In this document: positions 8,665-17,026 of the stretch, in pieces
How the letters are laid out: each line of letters opens with the position of its first letter
How positions within the stretch are numbered: position 1 is the first letter of the stretch
Assembly (NCBI GenBank): GCA_964405755.1
Contig: CAYOPF010000017.1
Location: 1 to 31,342 of the forward strand
DNA length: 31,342 bases
Direction of reading: 5' to 3'
Source of the DNA: GWF2-33-9 sp964405755
GTDB lineage: Bacteria; Bacteroidota; Ignavibacteria; Kapaibacteriales; UBA2268
Made by a program: the position numbers and the translations under genes
The notes under the pieces: generated by a model
The model's database searches: none
Seen by the model: the letters and a program-made list of their open reading frames with translations, nothing else
What the model was told of the DNA's origin: nothing

Positions 8665-9410
8665 TGTTCCTTCAGAGTGAATGTAACATTGTGTTTGTGT
8701 GCTAAATGCGAGAATGTATGTTTGATATTTTCATCTGTAAATGCTTTTTCCTTGGAACCGCAATAAATTAAGTGATTATTCATAAGTAAAATATGTGTGG
8801 AGTGGTGGTAGGCAGAGGTCCAATCGTGCGTAACCATTAAGATCGTAATCTTATTTTGTTCGGCATATTCACTCAAAATTGAATTAAAATTTGTCTCGCA
8901 AACAAAATCAATCCCTGTTGCAGGTTCATCCAACAATAGTATTTTGGGTTTACGAACTAAGCTTCGCGCAAGGTAAACCTTTTGTAGTTGCCCGCCGGAT
9001 AGCTCTGATAAATGTCGATAAGCAACATCGATGGAATTGAGTTGCTCCAGTATTTTTAAAGCTTTCATCTTATCGTTTTTGGACGAACGGAAAACCCAGT
9101 TTTTCGATAAACCACTTAGGACAAGTTCGATAGCTAATGCTGGAAATGTCTTGTCCAACGTTTTAATTTGTGGAACGTAACCAACCAACTTTGGGTCGAC
9201 TTTTTCGATGGAATTTCCGAAAATTCTGATATTCCCACTCGAGGGTTGAATCAATCCTAAAATAGATTTTAGTAAAGTAGATTTTCCGCTACCATTGGGA
9301 CCCAAAATTGCAAGATAAATACCTTCCTCGATATTGATTGATAAATCGGAGATTGCAATGCTATTTCCGAATTTTACAGTCAATTTTTCTATTTCAATTA
9401 TATTATTCAT
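8661..9410 (-). CDS. Metal ABC transporter ATP-binding protein (ZnuC/MntA family)
   Basis: 249 residues from the ATG at 9410. Walker A is GPNGSGKST, the Q-loop is YVPQ, the signature is LSGGQLQKV, Walker B is ILLLDEP, and the H-loop lies in VTHDW. This is the cytoplasmic energising subunit for the permease that overlaps it by 4 bases. A longer in-frame ORF would begin at 9458, but its extra 16 residues (MAPSKWIVP...) lie inside comF, while MNNIIEIEKL is the normal family start and follows the comF stop by 4 bases. The substrate is inferred as Zn or Mn from the permease family. Confidence 0.94.
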   Translation of the reverse strand: MNNIIEIEKLTVKFGNSIAISDLSINIEEGIYLAILGPNGSGKSTLLKSILGLIQPSSGNIRIFGNSIEKVDPKLVGYVPQIKTLDKTFPALAIELVLSGLSKNWVFRSSKNDKMKALKILEQLNSIDVAYRHLSELSGGQLQKVYLARSLVRKPKILLLDEPATGIDFVCETNFNSILSEYAEQNKITILMVTHDWTSAYHHSTHILLMNNHLIYCGSKEKAFTDENIKHTFSHLAHKHNVTFTLKEQ

Positions 9411-9414
9411 TTTT

Positions 9415-10140
9415 TTATGCTGCACCAAGAGTGGCACAATCCACTTGCTTGGCGCCATTATTTAATAATTCATTTCCTAAATGATTAATAGTCGAACCAG
9501 TTGTAAAAACATCATCAACTATCAGAACATGTTTATTATGGAAATTATTTGACGATTTTATAGGAATTTTATATGCTCCAGCAATATTTTTTTTTCTTTC
9601 GTCCGAGTTTAATTTGGTTTGAGATGTTGTGTATATCTGTCTTTCCACGTATCGAGAGTAATCTGGAATATTCAATACTTTAGAAACCCCTTTAGCAATA
9701 AAATCGGATTGATTATAACCTCTTTCGCGTTTCTTGGCAATATGGATTGGCACTGCAACAACACAATCGTATTTGCTTTCGGACACTTTGGAAATTTTTT
9801 CGCCTAGTAACAAACCAAACTCATATCCAATTTTCCAGAGTTTATGGTACTTCAAGTTATAAATTACCTTTGCAAAATCTTTTTCGTGCAATTTAAAAAG
9901 CGAGTATATATTTGTGATAGAAACGTCATCGGCATCGAAATGATCGAACATTCTATCAATAATGCTTTCTGATTCAGGTGCTGAATCCAAAGAATAATAA
10001 CAACTATTGCAAAGATAGTTTAATTCTCCGATTTGATTGTCTTTTGAAATTAAATCGTCGCAAATCAAACAATATCTTGGCGAAAGAAAATCGATTAAAT
10101 TATTAATTGGAGCTAATGCCGCTCTCAATACTGAGTTCAT
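9415..10140 (-). CDS. comF: ComF family phosphoribosyltransferase-like protein
   Basis: 241 residues. An N-terminal four-cysteine zinc-ribbon-like segment (CLIC at about 24-27, CNSC at about 44-47) is followed by a type I phosphoribosyltransferase domain with the PRPP loop VLIVDDVFTTGST near 205-217 and a KKRERGYNQSDFIA segment. ComF proteins are linked to DNA uptake and processing in naturally competent bacteria, but their substrate is unknown and the gene is widespread in non-competent species. The ATG directly follows the yicC stop (TAA then ATG), which implies translational coupling. No other competence genes are visible here. Confidence 0.92.
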   Translation of the reverse strand: MNSVLRAALAPINNLIDFLSPRYCLICDDLISKDNQIGELNYLCNSCYYSLDSAPESESIIDRMFDHFDADDVSITNIYSLFKLHEKDFAKVIYNLKYHKLWKIGYEFGLLLGEKISKVSESKYDCVVAVPIHIAKKRERGYNQSDFIAKGVSKVLNIPDYSRYVERQIYTTSQTKLNSDERKKNIAGAYKIPIKSSNNFHNKHVLIVDDVFTTGSTINHLGNELLNNGAKQVDCATLGAA

Positions 10141-11016
10141 TTATTCAATATTTTGAATTTGCTCTCTTATTCTTTCAATTTCTTCTTTAACCAATACAAC
10201 CATTTGCGAAAGTTCGGCGTCATTTACTTTTGAACCAATAGTGTTGATTTCGCGATTCATTTCTTGCATAAGGAAATTGATTTTTCTTCCAGCAGATTCA
10301 TTTTCCTTCAATGATTTAAAGAAATATTTGATGTGGGAATCCAATCGAACACATTCTTCGGATATGTCCAATTTATCAGCTAAAATTACCATTTCCAAAT
10401 AAATTCGCTGTTCGTCTATTTCGTCGCCTTCGAACATTTGAGCTATCTTTTGTCGGTATTTTTCGCGTTCGTTAGGGATGCGTTCCAATCCCTTAGCACG
10501 AATTTTGTCAACTATTTGCTGAATTTTCTTAATGCGGTTTGCTAAATCTTTTTCGATATTCTTACCTTCATTAATTCGCATTTGGTCGATAGTTACCAAT
10601 GCTTTGTTAATTCCTTGCTTGACTAAATTGGAATAGATTCTTTCATCGATTTCTTCTTCTTGTTCAGATATCAATTCCTGATAATTCAGAACTTGTTCCA
10701 AATTAACTGGTTCTTTGATTTTGAGTATTGTTCGAATTTTGTTCAAACTTTCATAAACAGCCTTTACTTTCTCGGAATTGAACGAAAGTATCTTATCGAC
10801 TTGATTATTTTCGATGTTCAGATTTACACTAAATGTACCTCTCGAAAATTTCGATTTAATCATATCTCTAACCAAAATATCGAAATTTTGCATATTTCGA
10901 GGTAGCCGAGTGTTTATATCCAATTGCTTACCGTTCAGACACTTAACCTCGATATTTACCTTCACTCCGTCCTTTTGGTAATCAACCCGTGCAAATCCAG
11001 TCATGCTTTTTAACAT
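10141..11016 (-). CDS. YicC family protein (probable endoribonuclease)
   Basis: 291 residues. The YicC N-terminal signature MTGFAR is at residues 5-10, with VEVKCLN-type residues (IEVKCLNGKQLDI) shortly after. The C-terminal DUF1732 part ends with RKINFLMQEMNREINTIGSK, a highly conserved stretch. Family members cleave RNA and affect small-RNA turnover in E. coli; that role is extrapolated. The start could be the ATG at 11016 (MLKSMTGF) or 11004 (MTGF). It lies 33 bases after the carbonic-anhydrase-like gene and abuts comF without a gap. Confidence 0.94.
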   Translation of the reverse strand: MLKSMTGFARVDYQKDGVKVNIEVKCLNGKQLDINTRLPRNMQNFDILVRDMIKSKFSRGTFSVNLNIENNQVDKILSFNSEKVKAVYESLNKIRTILKIKEPVNLEQVLNYQELISEQEEEIDERIYSNLVKQGINKALVTIDQMRINEGKNIEKDLANRIKKIQQIVDKIRAKGLERIPNEREKYRQKIAQMFEGDEIDEQRIYLEMVILADKLDISEECVRLDSHIKYFFKSLKENESAGRKINFLMQEMNREINTIGSKVNDAELSQMVVLVKEEIERIREQIQNIE

Positions 11017-11049
11017 AATGTATTTTTCCTTAATTATTTATTTTCAAAA

Positions 11050-11598
11050 TTATGTAGAACTTAATTGTTTGCGATAATTTTGCACATAATTTATGTAATT
11101 CTGTGCATTTTGACTTATACGTTCTATTTCTTCTGGTCGCAAATCTCTGATAATTTTTCCGGGAACTCCTGCATATAATACGCCCGGTGGGATTTCCACA
11201 CCCTCGCGAACCAATGTTCCTGCAGCAATTAAGCAATTATCATTTATCACAGATCCATCTAAAATTATCGCTCCGATTCCTACTAAAATATTATTCTTGA
11301 TAGTTGCTCCATGCAAGGCAACGCTGTGTCCGATTGTAACATTGTCGCCAATTGTTAGTGGAAAATAATCGTGGGTAACATGCAACATACTCAAATCCTG
11401 AACATTTGTCCGCTTGCCGATTCTTATATAGTGGACATCTCCACGGATTACCACATTATACCAAATTGAGCAATCCTCTCCTATTTCCACATCTCCAATA
11501 ATTTTAGCTCCCTCGGTAACGAAAACAGATGGATGTATTTTAGGAGTAATTCCGTTATATGTTATTATTGTACCATTCTGTCCTGTTTCCAATTTCAT
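11050..11598 (-). CDS. Gamma carbonic anhydrase family protein (YrdA/PaaY-like)
   Basis: 182 residues, a left-handed beta-helix of hexapeptide repeats (VEIGED, IRIGKR, LTIGDN, VGIGAI). The gamma-CA metal ligands appear conserved: NVQD followed by MLH (H73), then IGHSVALHG (H91 and H96). The Arg-x-Asp pair VIRGDV (R52, D54) of the family is also present. The catalytic glutamates of archaeal Cam are not obvious, so carbonic anhydrase activity is not assured; many bacterial relatives have no proven substrate. The stop codon is 33 bases before yicC, and the start is 8 bases after the lipoprotein gene. Confidence 0.93.
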   Translation of the reverse strand: MKLETGQNGTIITYNGITPKIHPSVFVTEGAKIIGDVEIGEDCSIWYNVVIRGDVHYIRIGKRTNVQDLSMLHVTHDYFPLTIGDNVTIGHSVALHGATIKNNILVGIGAIILDGSVINDNCLIAAGTLVREGVEIPPGVLYAGVPGKIIRDLRPEEIERISQNAQNYINYVQNYRKQLSST

Positions 11599-11606
11599 AA
11601 CAAATC

Positions 11607-12653
11607 CTATTTGTTTCTTACGATTCTAAAACCAGTTTGTGGTAAAAATTCTCTTTGATAAAATCTGTTGGAACTTCGGGCAAACGAATTACCTTCGTTA
11701 TAGGAGCCACCTCGGGCAACTCGTCGATTACCGGTAGCAGGTCCTATAGGATTAGATTTAGGGGAATTGGAATAATACTCGCTTGAATACCAATCCCAGC
11801 ACCATTCCCAAACATTTCCGTGGATATCATATAAACCAAAAGCATTTGCCTGCTTGGTCCCTATTGGATGGGATTGCAACCCCGAATTCATATTATACCA
11901 ACCAAGATGATCCACCACATTCGAACCCGAATAATCCGAATTACTTCCGGCTTTGCACAGGAATTCCCATTCTGCTTCGGTTGGCAAACGCCATCCGTTT
12001 GCAGTTGTATCCCATGATGCATTATTTCCTGTAAATTTATAAACTGGCGTTAAACCATAAAGTTCGGACAATTTATTACAAAAATCAACAGCCACACTCC
12101 ACTCAATACTATCAACCGGCAATCGGTTATCCTTAATCATGCTGGGGTTATATCCCATAACCTGCGAAAATACTCTTTGCGATATCTCGAACTTAGAAAC
12201 AATCAGAGTACCTAAAATCGATACTTCGTGTTCTGGTTGTTCATCCTTCAATCCGTCGCGAGAACCCATTGTGAAATTTCCACCAATTATTTCTACTGTA
12301 TCTATTTTGGGCAGTATATTAATTTTTATTGGGAAAATATTCGAAGTATCCTTATCAACTACAACAAACATCTTATTGATATCAACTTTGGGGACAATAA
12401 TCTTAATTTTTGATATTGTCCAATTCAAACATTTACTTGATGGGATTTTAGTAGTATCCCCCATAAATATGTAGGAATAAATCGAAGGATTACCAAAATT
12501 AGTTCCATAAATTTCAATAGTATCGCCTACCGAAATGTTAGCTGGTATGACCTTATCAATCTTAGGTTTGCCACTTTCTGTTATTAAAGTGTTTTCGCCA
12601 CAGCCAATAATAATTATTATTAAAAGTAAATATAAAATGAATAATTTTCTCAA
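11607..12653 (-). CDS. Lipoprotein with IPT/TIG domain and SUMF1/FGE-fold domain
   Basis: 348 residues. A lipoprotein signal of poly-isoleucine then IIGCGE places the lipidated Cys near residue 18. Residues about 30-115 form an IPT/TIG-like beta domain (PKIDKVIPANISVGDTIEIYG). Residues about 120-348 are a SUMF1/formylglycine-generating-enzyme fold: GGNFTMGS, E-x-P-EHEV, WRLPTEAEWE, GLYDIHGNVWEWCWD, RVARGGSY and the end TGFRIV. The two copper-binding cysteines of true FGE (pattern GGSY-x-C-x(4)-C) are Glu and Ala here (GGSYNEGNSFA), so sulfatase activation is unlikely. A structural or ligand-binding surface role is more plausible. It is the first gene of the long minus-strand run. Confidence 0.9.
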   Translation of the reverse strand: MRKLFILYLLLIIIIIGCGENTLITESGKPKIDKVIPANISVGDTIEIYGTNFGNPSIYSYIFMGDTTKIPSSKCLNWTISKIKIIVPKVDINKMFVVVDKDTSNIFPIKINILPKIDTVEIIGGNFTMGSRDGLKDEQPEHEVSILGTLIVSKFEISQRVFSQVMGYNPSMIKDNRLPVDSIEWSVAVDFCNKLSELYGLTPVYKFTGNNASWDTTANGWRLPTEAEWEFLCKAGSNSDYSGSNVVDHLGWYNMNSGLQSHPIGTKQANAFGLYDIHGNVWEWCWDWYSSEYYSNSPKSNPIGPATGNRRVARGGSYNEGNSFARSSNRFYQREFLPQTGFRIVRNK

Positions 12654-12685
12654 GTTTTTTTTAAATTTGTTAAAAATACAAACTA

Positions 12686-12693
12686 CAAAGTTA
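12686..12693 (-). promoter_or_regulatory. Candidate Bacteroidota-type -7 box (TAACTTTG) for the SUMF1 lipoprotein run
   Basis: Fits TAnnTTTG, 32 bases before the ATG at 12653. No clear -33 TTTG at the usual distance. It may drive the long minus-strand run. Confidence 0.35.
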
Positions 12694-12715
12694 ATTAATT
12701 TTATAGAATTGAAAG

Positions 12716-12723
12716 TAAGTTTG
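12716..12723 (+). promoter_or_regulatory. Candidate -7 box (TAAGTTTG) for cstA
   Basis: Fits TAnnTTTG, 24 bases before the ATG at 12748, in the same 94-base divergent gap as the box for the opposite gene. No clear -33 element. Confidence 0.38.
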
Positions 12724-12747
12724 TTTATCTAAATAATTGAAAAAATT

Positions 12748-14373
12748 ATGAATACTCTTGTTTTATTACTCTTTGGTGTAGTGTGGTTTATTTTTGCTTA
12801 TTACTGGTATGGAAATGTAATAAAAAATAAAGTATTAAAATCCAACGACGATACTTCCACTCCAGCACATACCAAAAAAGATGGTATAGACTTTGTTCCA
12901 ACAAAGCCGCAGATCCTATTCGGACATCATTTTTCTTCTATTGCTGGTGCTGGGCCAATCGTTGGTCCGATAATCGCCTACTCGTTTTTTGGGTGGGTAC
13001 CTGCACTTTTTTGGGTTTTGGTGGGTAGTGTGTTTCTTGGTGCTGTCCACGACTATACCTCACTGGTTGTTTCCATACGCAATGGTGGAATTTCGATAGT
13101 TGAGGTAGCCGAAAAAACTGTATCGAAAAACGCACGAACAATATTTGGGATATTTGTTTGGCTCACACTTGTTTTAGTTCAAGCTGTTTTTGCCGATTTA
13201 ACCGCAAAGACGCTTACCGAGCAACCTGAAATTGCTATACCGACAATTGGTTTAATATTTTTAGCATCAATTTTTGGCACTCTCGTTTATAAAAAGAATG
13301 TAAATATTGTTTTTCCTACAATTATCAGTCTTATAATAATTGGAATATTAATCGCTCTTGGAGAATCAATCCCTATCTTGTTGCCTTACGACACATGGCT
13401 GATAATAATAATTTTATACTCATTTGTTGCGGCAATATTGCCGGTTTGGATTTTATTGCAACCCCGAGATTATCTTTCGATGTATATATTGATAGCGGGT
13501 CTTGCATTGGCATTTGTGGGTTTAATTGTCTCCCATCCCAATATTACCGGTCCTGCATTTATTAGTTTCGATAGCAAAATTGGTCCTATGTTCCCAATTT
13601 TATTCATAACTATTGCGTGTGGAGCTATTTCTGGATTCCATTCACTTGTTTCGAGTGGAACATCGGCAAAGCAAATTAACAAAGAGAGTGATGCTAAACC
13701 AGTTGCTTTCGGAAGTATGCTCACCGAAGGTTTGCTTGCGTTGATTGTTATCTTGATTATTTCGAGTGTTTTGATTTGGGATCCGGAATTGACTTCTGGA
13801 GATAAGTTTTCATTTCAAACATTGCTTAAATCAAGTGCCAATCTCACTTTCGGGAATGCACTGGGTAGGATTATAGAGCCTTTGGGTATCCCGCTTTTTC
13901 TTGGTATTCAATTTGGCGTATTGATGTTGAATGCATTTATTTTGACCACATTGGACACAAGTGCACGATTGAACAGATACATCGTTCAAGAAACACTCGG
14001 AAGCCGTTTTGGCGGACTTTTTATGAATAAATACTTTGCTACTGGAATTTCCTTGGTTGTTGCCTATGTACTTTGCTTAGGTAATGGTTACAAAGCATTA
14101 TGGCCAGTATTTGGAACCTCGAACCAATTGATAGGCACATTAGCATTATTTGTAATCTCTGCATATTTATTTGGAGTGAAAGCAAAAAAAATATATACTC
14201 TTATCCCCGGATATATTATGCTTGTTGTTACTATAACTGCTTTGATATATCAGGCATTTTGGGCCTATTTGCCAGCTGGTAAATGGACATTATTTTTAAT
14301 TTCTATCTTTTTGCTTAATATGGCAATTATTATTTCTGTTGAAGCGTCTAAAAAGCTGTTAACCAAAAAATGA
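12748..14373 (+). CDS. CstA family peptide/pyruvate transporter (short form)
   Basis: 541 residues with about 14 hydrophobic segments. Typical CstA sequence is seen near the N-terminus: PQILFGHHFSSIAGAGPIVGP at about 54-74, then LGAVHDYTSL at about 95-104 and SIRNGG. Later landmarks are FHSLVSSGTSAKQI, LTTLDTSARLNRYI and FGTSNQLIGTLAL. E. coli CstA (about 700 aa) is longer; this short form is common in diverse bacteria. Members transport peptides or pyruvate under carbon limitation; the substrate here is unknown. A TAnnTTTG box lies 24 bases upstream. The stop is one base before the metallophosphoesterase ATG, so the two form an operon. Confidence 0.94.
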   Translation: MNTLVLLLFGVVWFIFAYYWYGNVIKNKVLKSNDDTSTPAHTKKDGIDFVPTKPQILFGHHFSSIAGAGPIVGPIIAYSFFGWVPALFWVLVGSVFLGAVHDYTSLVVSIRNGGISIVEVAEKTVSKNARTIFGIFVWLTLVLVQAVFADLTAKTLTEQPEIAIPTIGLIFLASIFGTLVYKKNVNIVFPTIISLIIIGILIALGESIPILLPYDTWLIIIILYSFVAAILPVWILLQPRDYLSMYILIAGLALAFVGLIVSHPNITGPAFISFDSKIGPMFPILFITIACGAISGFHSLVSSGTSAKQINKESDAKPVAFGSMLTEGLLALIVILIISSVLIWDPELTSGDKFSFQTLLKSSANLTFGNALGRIIEPLGIPLFLGIQFGVLMLNAFILTTLDTSARLNRYIVQETLGSRFGGLFMNKYFATGISLVVAYVLCLGNGYKALWPVFGTSNQLIGTLALFVISAYLFGVKAKKIYTLIPGYIMLVVTITALIYQAFWAYLPAGKWTLFLISIFLLNMAIIISVEASKKLLTKK

Positions 14374-14374
14374 T

Positions 14375-15463
14375 ATGAAAAAATTACTTATAATAATTGC
14401 TGTAGTTTTCACTCTAACCCAATTTGCTTTTTCTAAGATATTGATGAGTCCATACCTACAGGCTATGGATTCCCGCGACTTCTCGATTGCTGTATTAACA
14501 GAAACAGATTCCCCTAATAGTGTTATCATAGGCTATTCCTACGGAAACAAAATTAAATACGATACTTCCAATTCATATAAATTAACTACCGAAAAAACAT
14601 ACATCCACAGGAACTATTTGCGAAATCTTACCCCAGCTGTTGAATACAAATATTGGATTATCGATGATGGTAAAAATCTTTACGAATCAAATTTCAAATC
14701 GCCAGTTGGCAACAATCAAACATTTACCTTCGGTATTTTTGGCGATATGAGGTCGGGCATAAAAAAACATAATCAAATTGCAGGTTTATTGGCAGAACGT
14801 AATCCGCATTTTTCTGTATATTTGGGGGATATTTGCTATCGACACGATTATTCCTACTGGAAGGACGAATTTTTTACTGAAAATGAATTGAAACTCATTT
14901 CCCGAGTTCCATTTAGCAATGCTGTTGGCAATCACGAAGATTGGAAACCCAACACCGAAGCCTTCTTGGAGGGAGTTCCAAAGGAATCGAACCACCATGC
15001 CTATTATGATCATTATTATGGCGACATCCATTTTATTGTTATTAGCACCGAGCACAGATTTAGCAAAGGCAGTGAGCAGTACAATTTTATTAAAAATGTT
15101 CTCGAAAATTCCAAAGGAAAATTTAAAGTTGTATCTATGCATATACCCGCCTACGGAGGTGGAGGGCACGGCGAAAACAAAAAACTGATTGAACTCTCGA
15201 AGGAATTATTCGTACCCAACAAAGTGGACTTGGTTTTAACTGGACACATCCACAACTATCAGCGCAGCTACGTTGACGGTATTAACCACCTTATAGTTGC
15301 CGGAGGGGGTGCTCCGCTCTATACACCCGAAGTCAAAGATTATTCAGTTGTTCAACAAAAAAAATACAATTATGGAATAGGTGAATATAGTCAAGGTAAG
15401 TTAACAATAACAATTTACGACGATCAGAACAACATTCTGGACAAATTCGAAATCAAAAAATAG
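14375..15463 (+). CDS. Secreted purple-acid-phosphatase-like metallophosphoesterase
   Basis: 362 residues. A signal peptide occupies residues 1-20 (ending FAFS). Residues about 21-110 look like the FN3-like N-terminal domain of purple acid phosphatases (SPYLQAMD, YKYWIIDDG). The calcineurin-like catalytic domain has all metal motifs in order: FGDMRSG, YLGDICYRHDY, GNHED, MHIPAYGGGGHG and LTGHIHNYQRS. It probably hydrolyses phosphomonoesters outside the inner membrane; the true substrate is unknown. It is one base downstream of the CstA gene, which may link nutrient release to uptake. Confidence 0.92.
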   Translation: MKKLLIIIAVVFTLTQFAFSKILMSPYLQAMDSRDFSIAVLTETDSPNSVIIGYSYGNKIKYDTSNSYKLTTEKTYIHRNYLRNLTPAVEYKYWIIDDGKNLYESNFKSPVGNNQTFTFGIFGDMRSGIKKHNQIAGLLAERNPHFSVYLGDICYRHDYSYWKDEFFTENELKLISRVPFSNAVGNHEDWKPNTEAFLEGVPKESNHHAYYDHYYGDIHFIVISTEHRFSKGSEQYNFIKNVLENSKGKFKVVSMHIPAYGGGGHGENKKLIELSKELFVPNKVDLVLTGHIHNYQRSYVDGINHLIVAGGGAPLYTPEVKDYSVVQQKKYNYGIGEYSQGKLTITIYDDQNNILDKFEIKK

Positions 15464-15543
15464 ATTTTTGCTTTCCACAATCCCTCGCAATTTCAGAATT
15501 ATCATCCGTAGGGGCACATTGCAATGTGCCCTAACTATTCCAT

Positions 15544-15590
15544 TGTCATTCTGAGCCACGAGGCGGCATATCCCCCTCTGCGAGGGGGAT
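15544..15590 (+). repeat. Direct repeat unit A (copy 1), TGTCATTCTGAGCC...
   Basis: A 47-base unit beginning TGTCATTCTGAGCC and ending in the CCCCCTC-TGC-GAGGGGG hairpin plus AT. By eye it is identical to copy 2 at 39 of 47 positions with no gaps. Two of the differences fall in the hairpin loop, as expected if the stem is what is conserved. Confidence 0.85.
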
Positions 15591-15687
15591 AAAGGGGGAG
15601 GTGATATTAAAATTATGACTAATCGCCTCCCCCGTCTCTTCGAGACACCCCCTCAGAGAGGGGGATGAATACTATTTAACACCAAAG

Positions 15688-15734
15688 TGTCATTCTGAGC
15701 CGCAAGGCGGGGTATCTCCCTCACAGAGGGGGAT
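15688..15734 (+). repeat. Direct repeat unit A (copy 2)
   Basis: Same 47-base unit, 144 bases downstream of copy 1 and in the same orientation. The terminal stem is weaker here (CTCCCTC-ACA-GAGGGGG, with one mismatch). It ends 27 bases before the pepT stop codon, on the pepT 3' side, so it may also act as an mRNA 3'-end structure for pepT. That role is inferred. Confidence 0.85.
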
Positions 15735-15761
15735 ACAGTCCATAAAATAAATTTCTTACAG

Positions 15762-17018
15762 CTAAATTATGGATTTATATACATATATCTGAACTAAATT
15801 CTTTAATGTTTCAATAGCTTTAACCAATGCATCGGCCGATAGCCACTCGGTTTTACTGTGGAAGTTTTGACCTCCCGTATAGATGTTCGGAGTTGGCAAG
15901 CCCATTTCGGTTAAACGCGATCCATCGGTGCCGCCTCGTATCGGATTCCAGTATGGCTTAATACCACTACTAACCGCAGCTTCCCATAAATTGTCCAATA
16001 CCTCGGGATGTTGCATCAAAGTATCGTACATATTGCGATATTGCTCTTTAACCTCCAATTCAATTTCGGCTTTGGGGAAGATTTCCTTCACCTCGGCAAT
16101 AATTTTTTCGACTATTAACTTTTGCTCGGTTAACCCATCAGTTTTGAAGTCGCGGAAAAGTATCTTGATAGTTGCATTACCGACCGTTCCTTCCATTGTG
16201 TGTGGGTGAATGTAGGGTTCGTATCCTTCAGTTGTTTCGGGTGCCATATTTTTAGGAAATCGGGATACAATCTCGGAAGCAACTCTTGCGGCGTTCACCA
16301 TAATGTTTTTTGCAGTTCCTGGATGGATGTCCCTACCTTTAATTCTAATTAATCCACTATTTGCGGAAAATGTTTCCTTATTCAATTCTCCGGGCATATC
16401 CCCATCAATTGTATATGCATATTTGCATCCAAACTTCTGTAAATCGAAAAATCTTGTACCTTGACCAATTTCTTCGTCTGGAGTGAAAGCAATTCTTATA
16501 TCTCCATGCAAAATAGTATTATCCTTCATCAACTCTTCGGCAAGCATCATTATTGCAGTAACACCGGATTTGTCGTCCGAACCTAGCAGAGTAGTCCCAT
16601 CCGTAGTAACCAAAGTGTGACCAATGCAATTACGAAGTGCAGGGTTTTCTTGTTCACGAATAATAATAGACGGGTCGACTGGCAGAACAATATCGCCACC
16701 CTGATAGTCATTAATTATTTGAGGTTTTACATTTGCTCCTGTTACGTCGGGCGAGGTATCCACATGCGCTACAAAGCCAATTGTGGGTACTTTTCCGTAA
16801 GCAGGATGATTTTCGGGAATATTCGATGGTATAGTTGCCATCACGTAACAATGCTCATCAATTTCAGCATCAACTATGCCTATCTCCTTTAATTCCTTAA
16901 CCAGTAAATTTGCCAAATCAAATTGCTTCATTGTGCTTGGTGTGGTATCGGAACTTTCGTTGGATTGAGTATCGATAACAGCGTAGCGGAGAAACCTTTC
17001 TAACACTTTTTCTTTCAT
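15762..17018 (-). CDS. pepT: Peptidase T (M20B aminotripeptidase)
   Basis: 418 residues, normal for the family. It releases the N-terminal residue from tripeptides in the cytoplasm with two zinc ions. Ligand and catalytic motifs are in order: GFVAHVDTSPD (first His/Asp), LLGSDDKSGVTA (bridging Asp), FTPDEEIGQGT (catalytic and ligand Glu), YTIDGD (Asp), and NFHSKTEW near the C-terminus (last His). GGTDGSRL is also present. The start is 8 bases after the stop of the DUF5683-like gene, so it is probably transcribed from the znuA promoter. The 3' side abuts the palindromic repeat cluster. Confidence 0.96.
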   Translation of the reverse strand: MKEKVLERFLRYAVIDTQSNESSDTTPSTMKQFDLANLLVKELKEIGIVDAEIDEHCYVMATIPSNIPENHPAYGKVPTIGFVAHVDTSPDVTGANVKPQIINDYQGGDIVLPVDPSIIIREQENPALRNCIGHTLVTTDGTTLLGSDDKSGVTAIMMLAEELMKDNTILHGDIRIAFTPDEEIGQGTRFFDLQKFGCKYAYTIDGDMPGELNKETFSANSGLIRIKGRDIHPGTAKNIMVNAARVASEIVSRFPKNMAPETTEGYEPYIHPHTMEGTVGNATIKILFRDFKTDGLTEQKLIVEKIIAEVKEIFPKAEIELEVKEQYRNMYDTLMQHPEVLDNLWEAAVSSGIKPYWNPIRGGTDGSRLTEMGLPTPNIYTGGQNFHSKTEWLSADALVKAIETLKNLVQIYVYKSII

Positions 17019-17026
17019 TTTGTTAC

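Larger units (their letters stand above)
15509..15734. repeat. Cluster of intergenic palindromic repeats between the metallophosphoesterase and pepT
   Basis: The 298-base gap 15464-15761 holds no gene but is rich in structured repeats and much more GC-rich than its surroundings. A perfect 20-base palindrome GGGCACATTGCAATGTGCCC lies at 15512-15531. Two hairpins with seven-base stems of CCCCCTC/GAGGGGG and three-base loops lie at 15572-15588 and 15648-15664. Arms 15594-15605 and 15622-15633 pair with one mismatch, and 15634-15646 (GTCTC-TTC-GAGAC) is a further hairpin. These look like dispersed REP/MITE-type elements. The two directly repeated units are listed separately. Confidence 0.85.

Noticed and set aside
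9411..9458. N-terminal extension MAPSKWIVP of the ABC ATPase
   Set aside because: It lies inside comF and the ATG at 9410 gives the normal family start.
15464..15761. Repeat cluster as a CRISPR array
   Set aside because: Only two copies of the 47-base unit, differing at eight positions, with no regular spacers and no cas genes.
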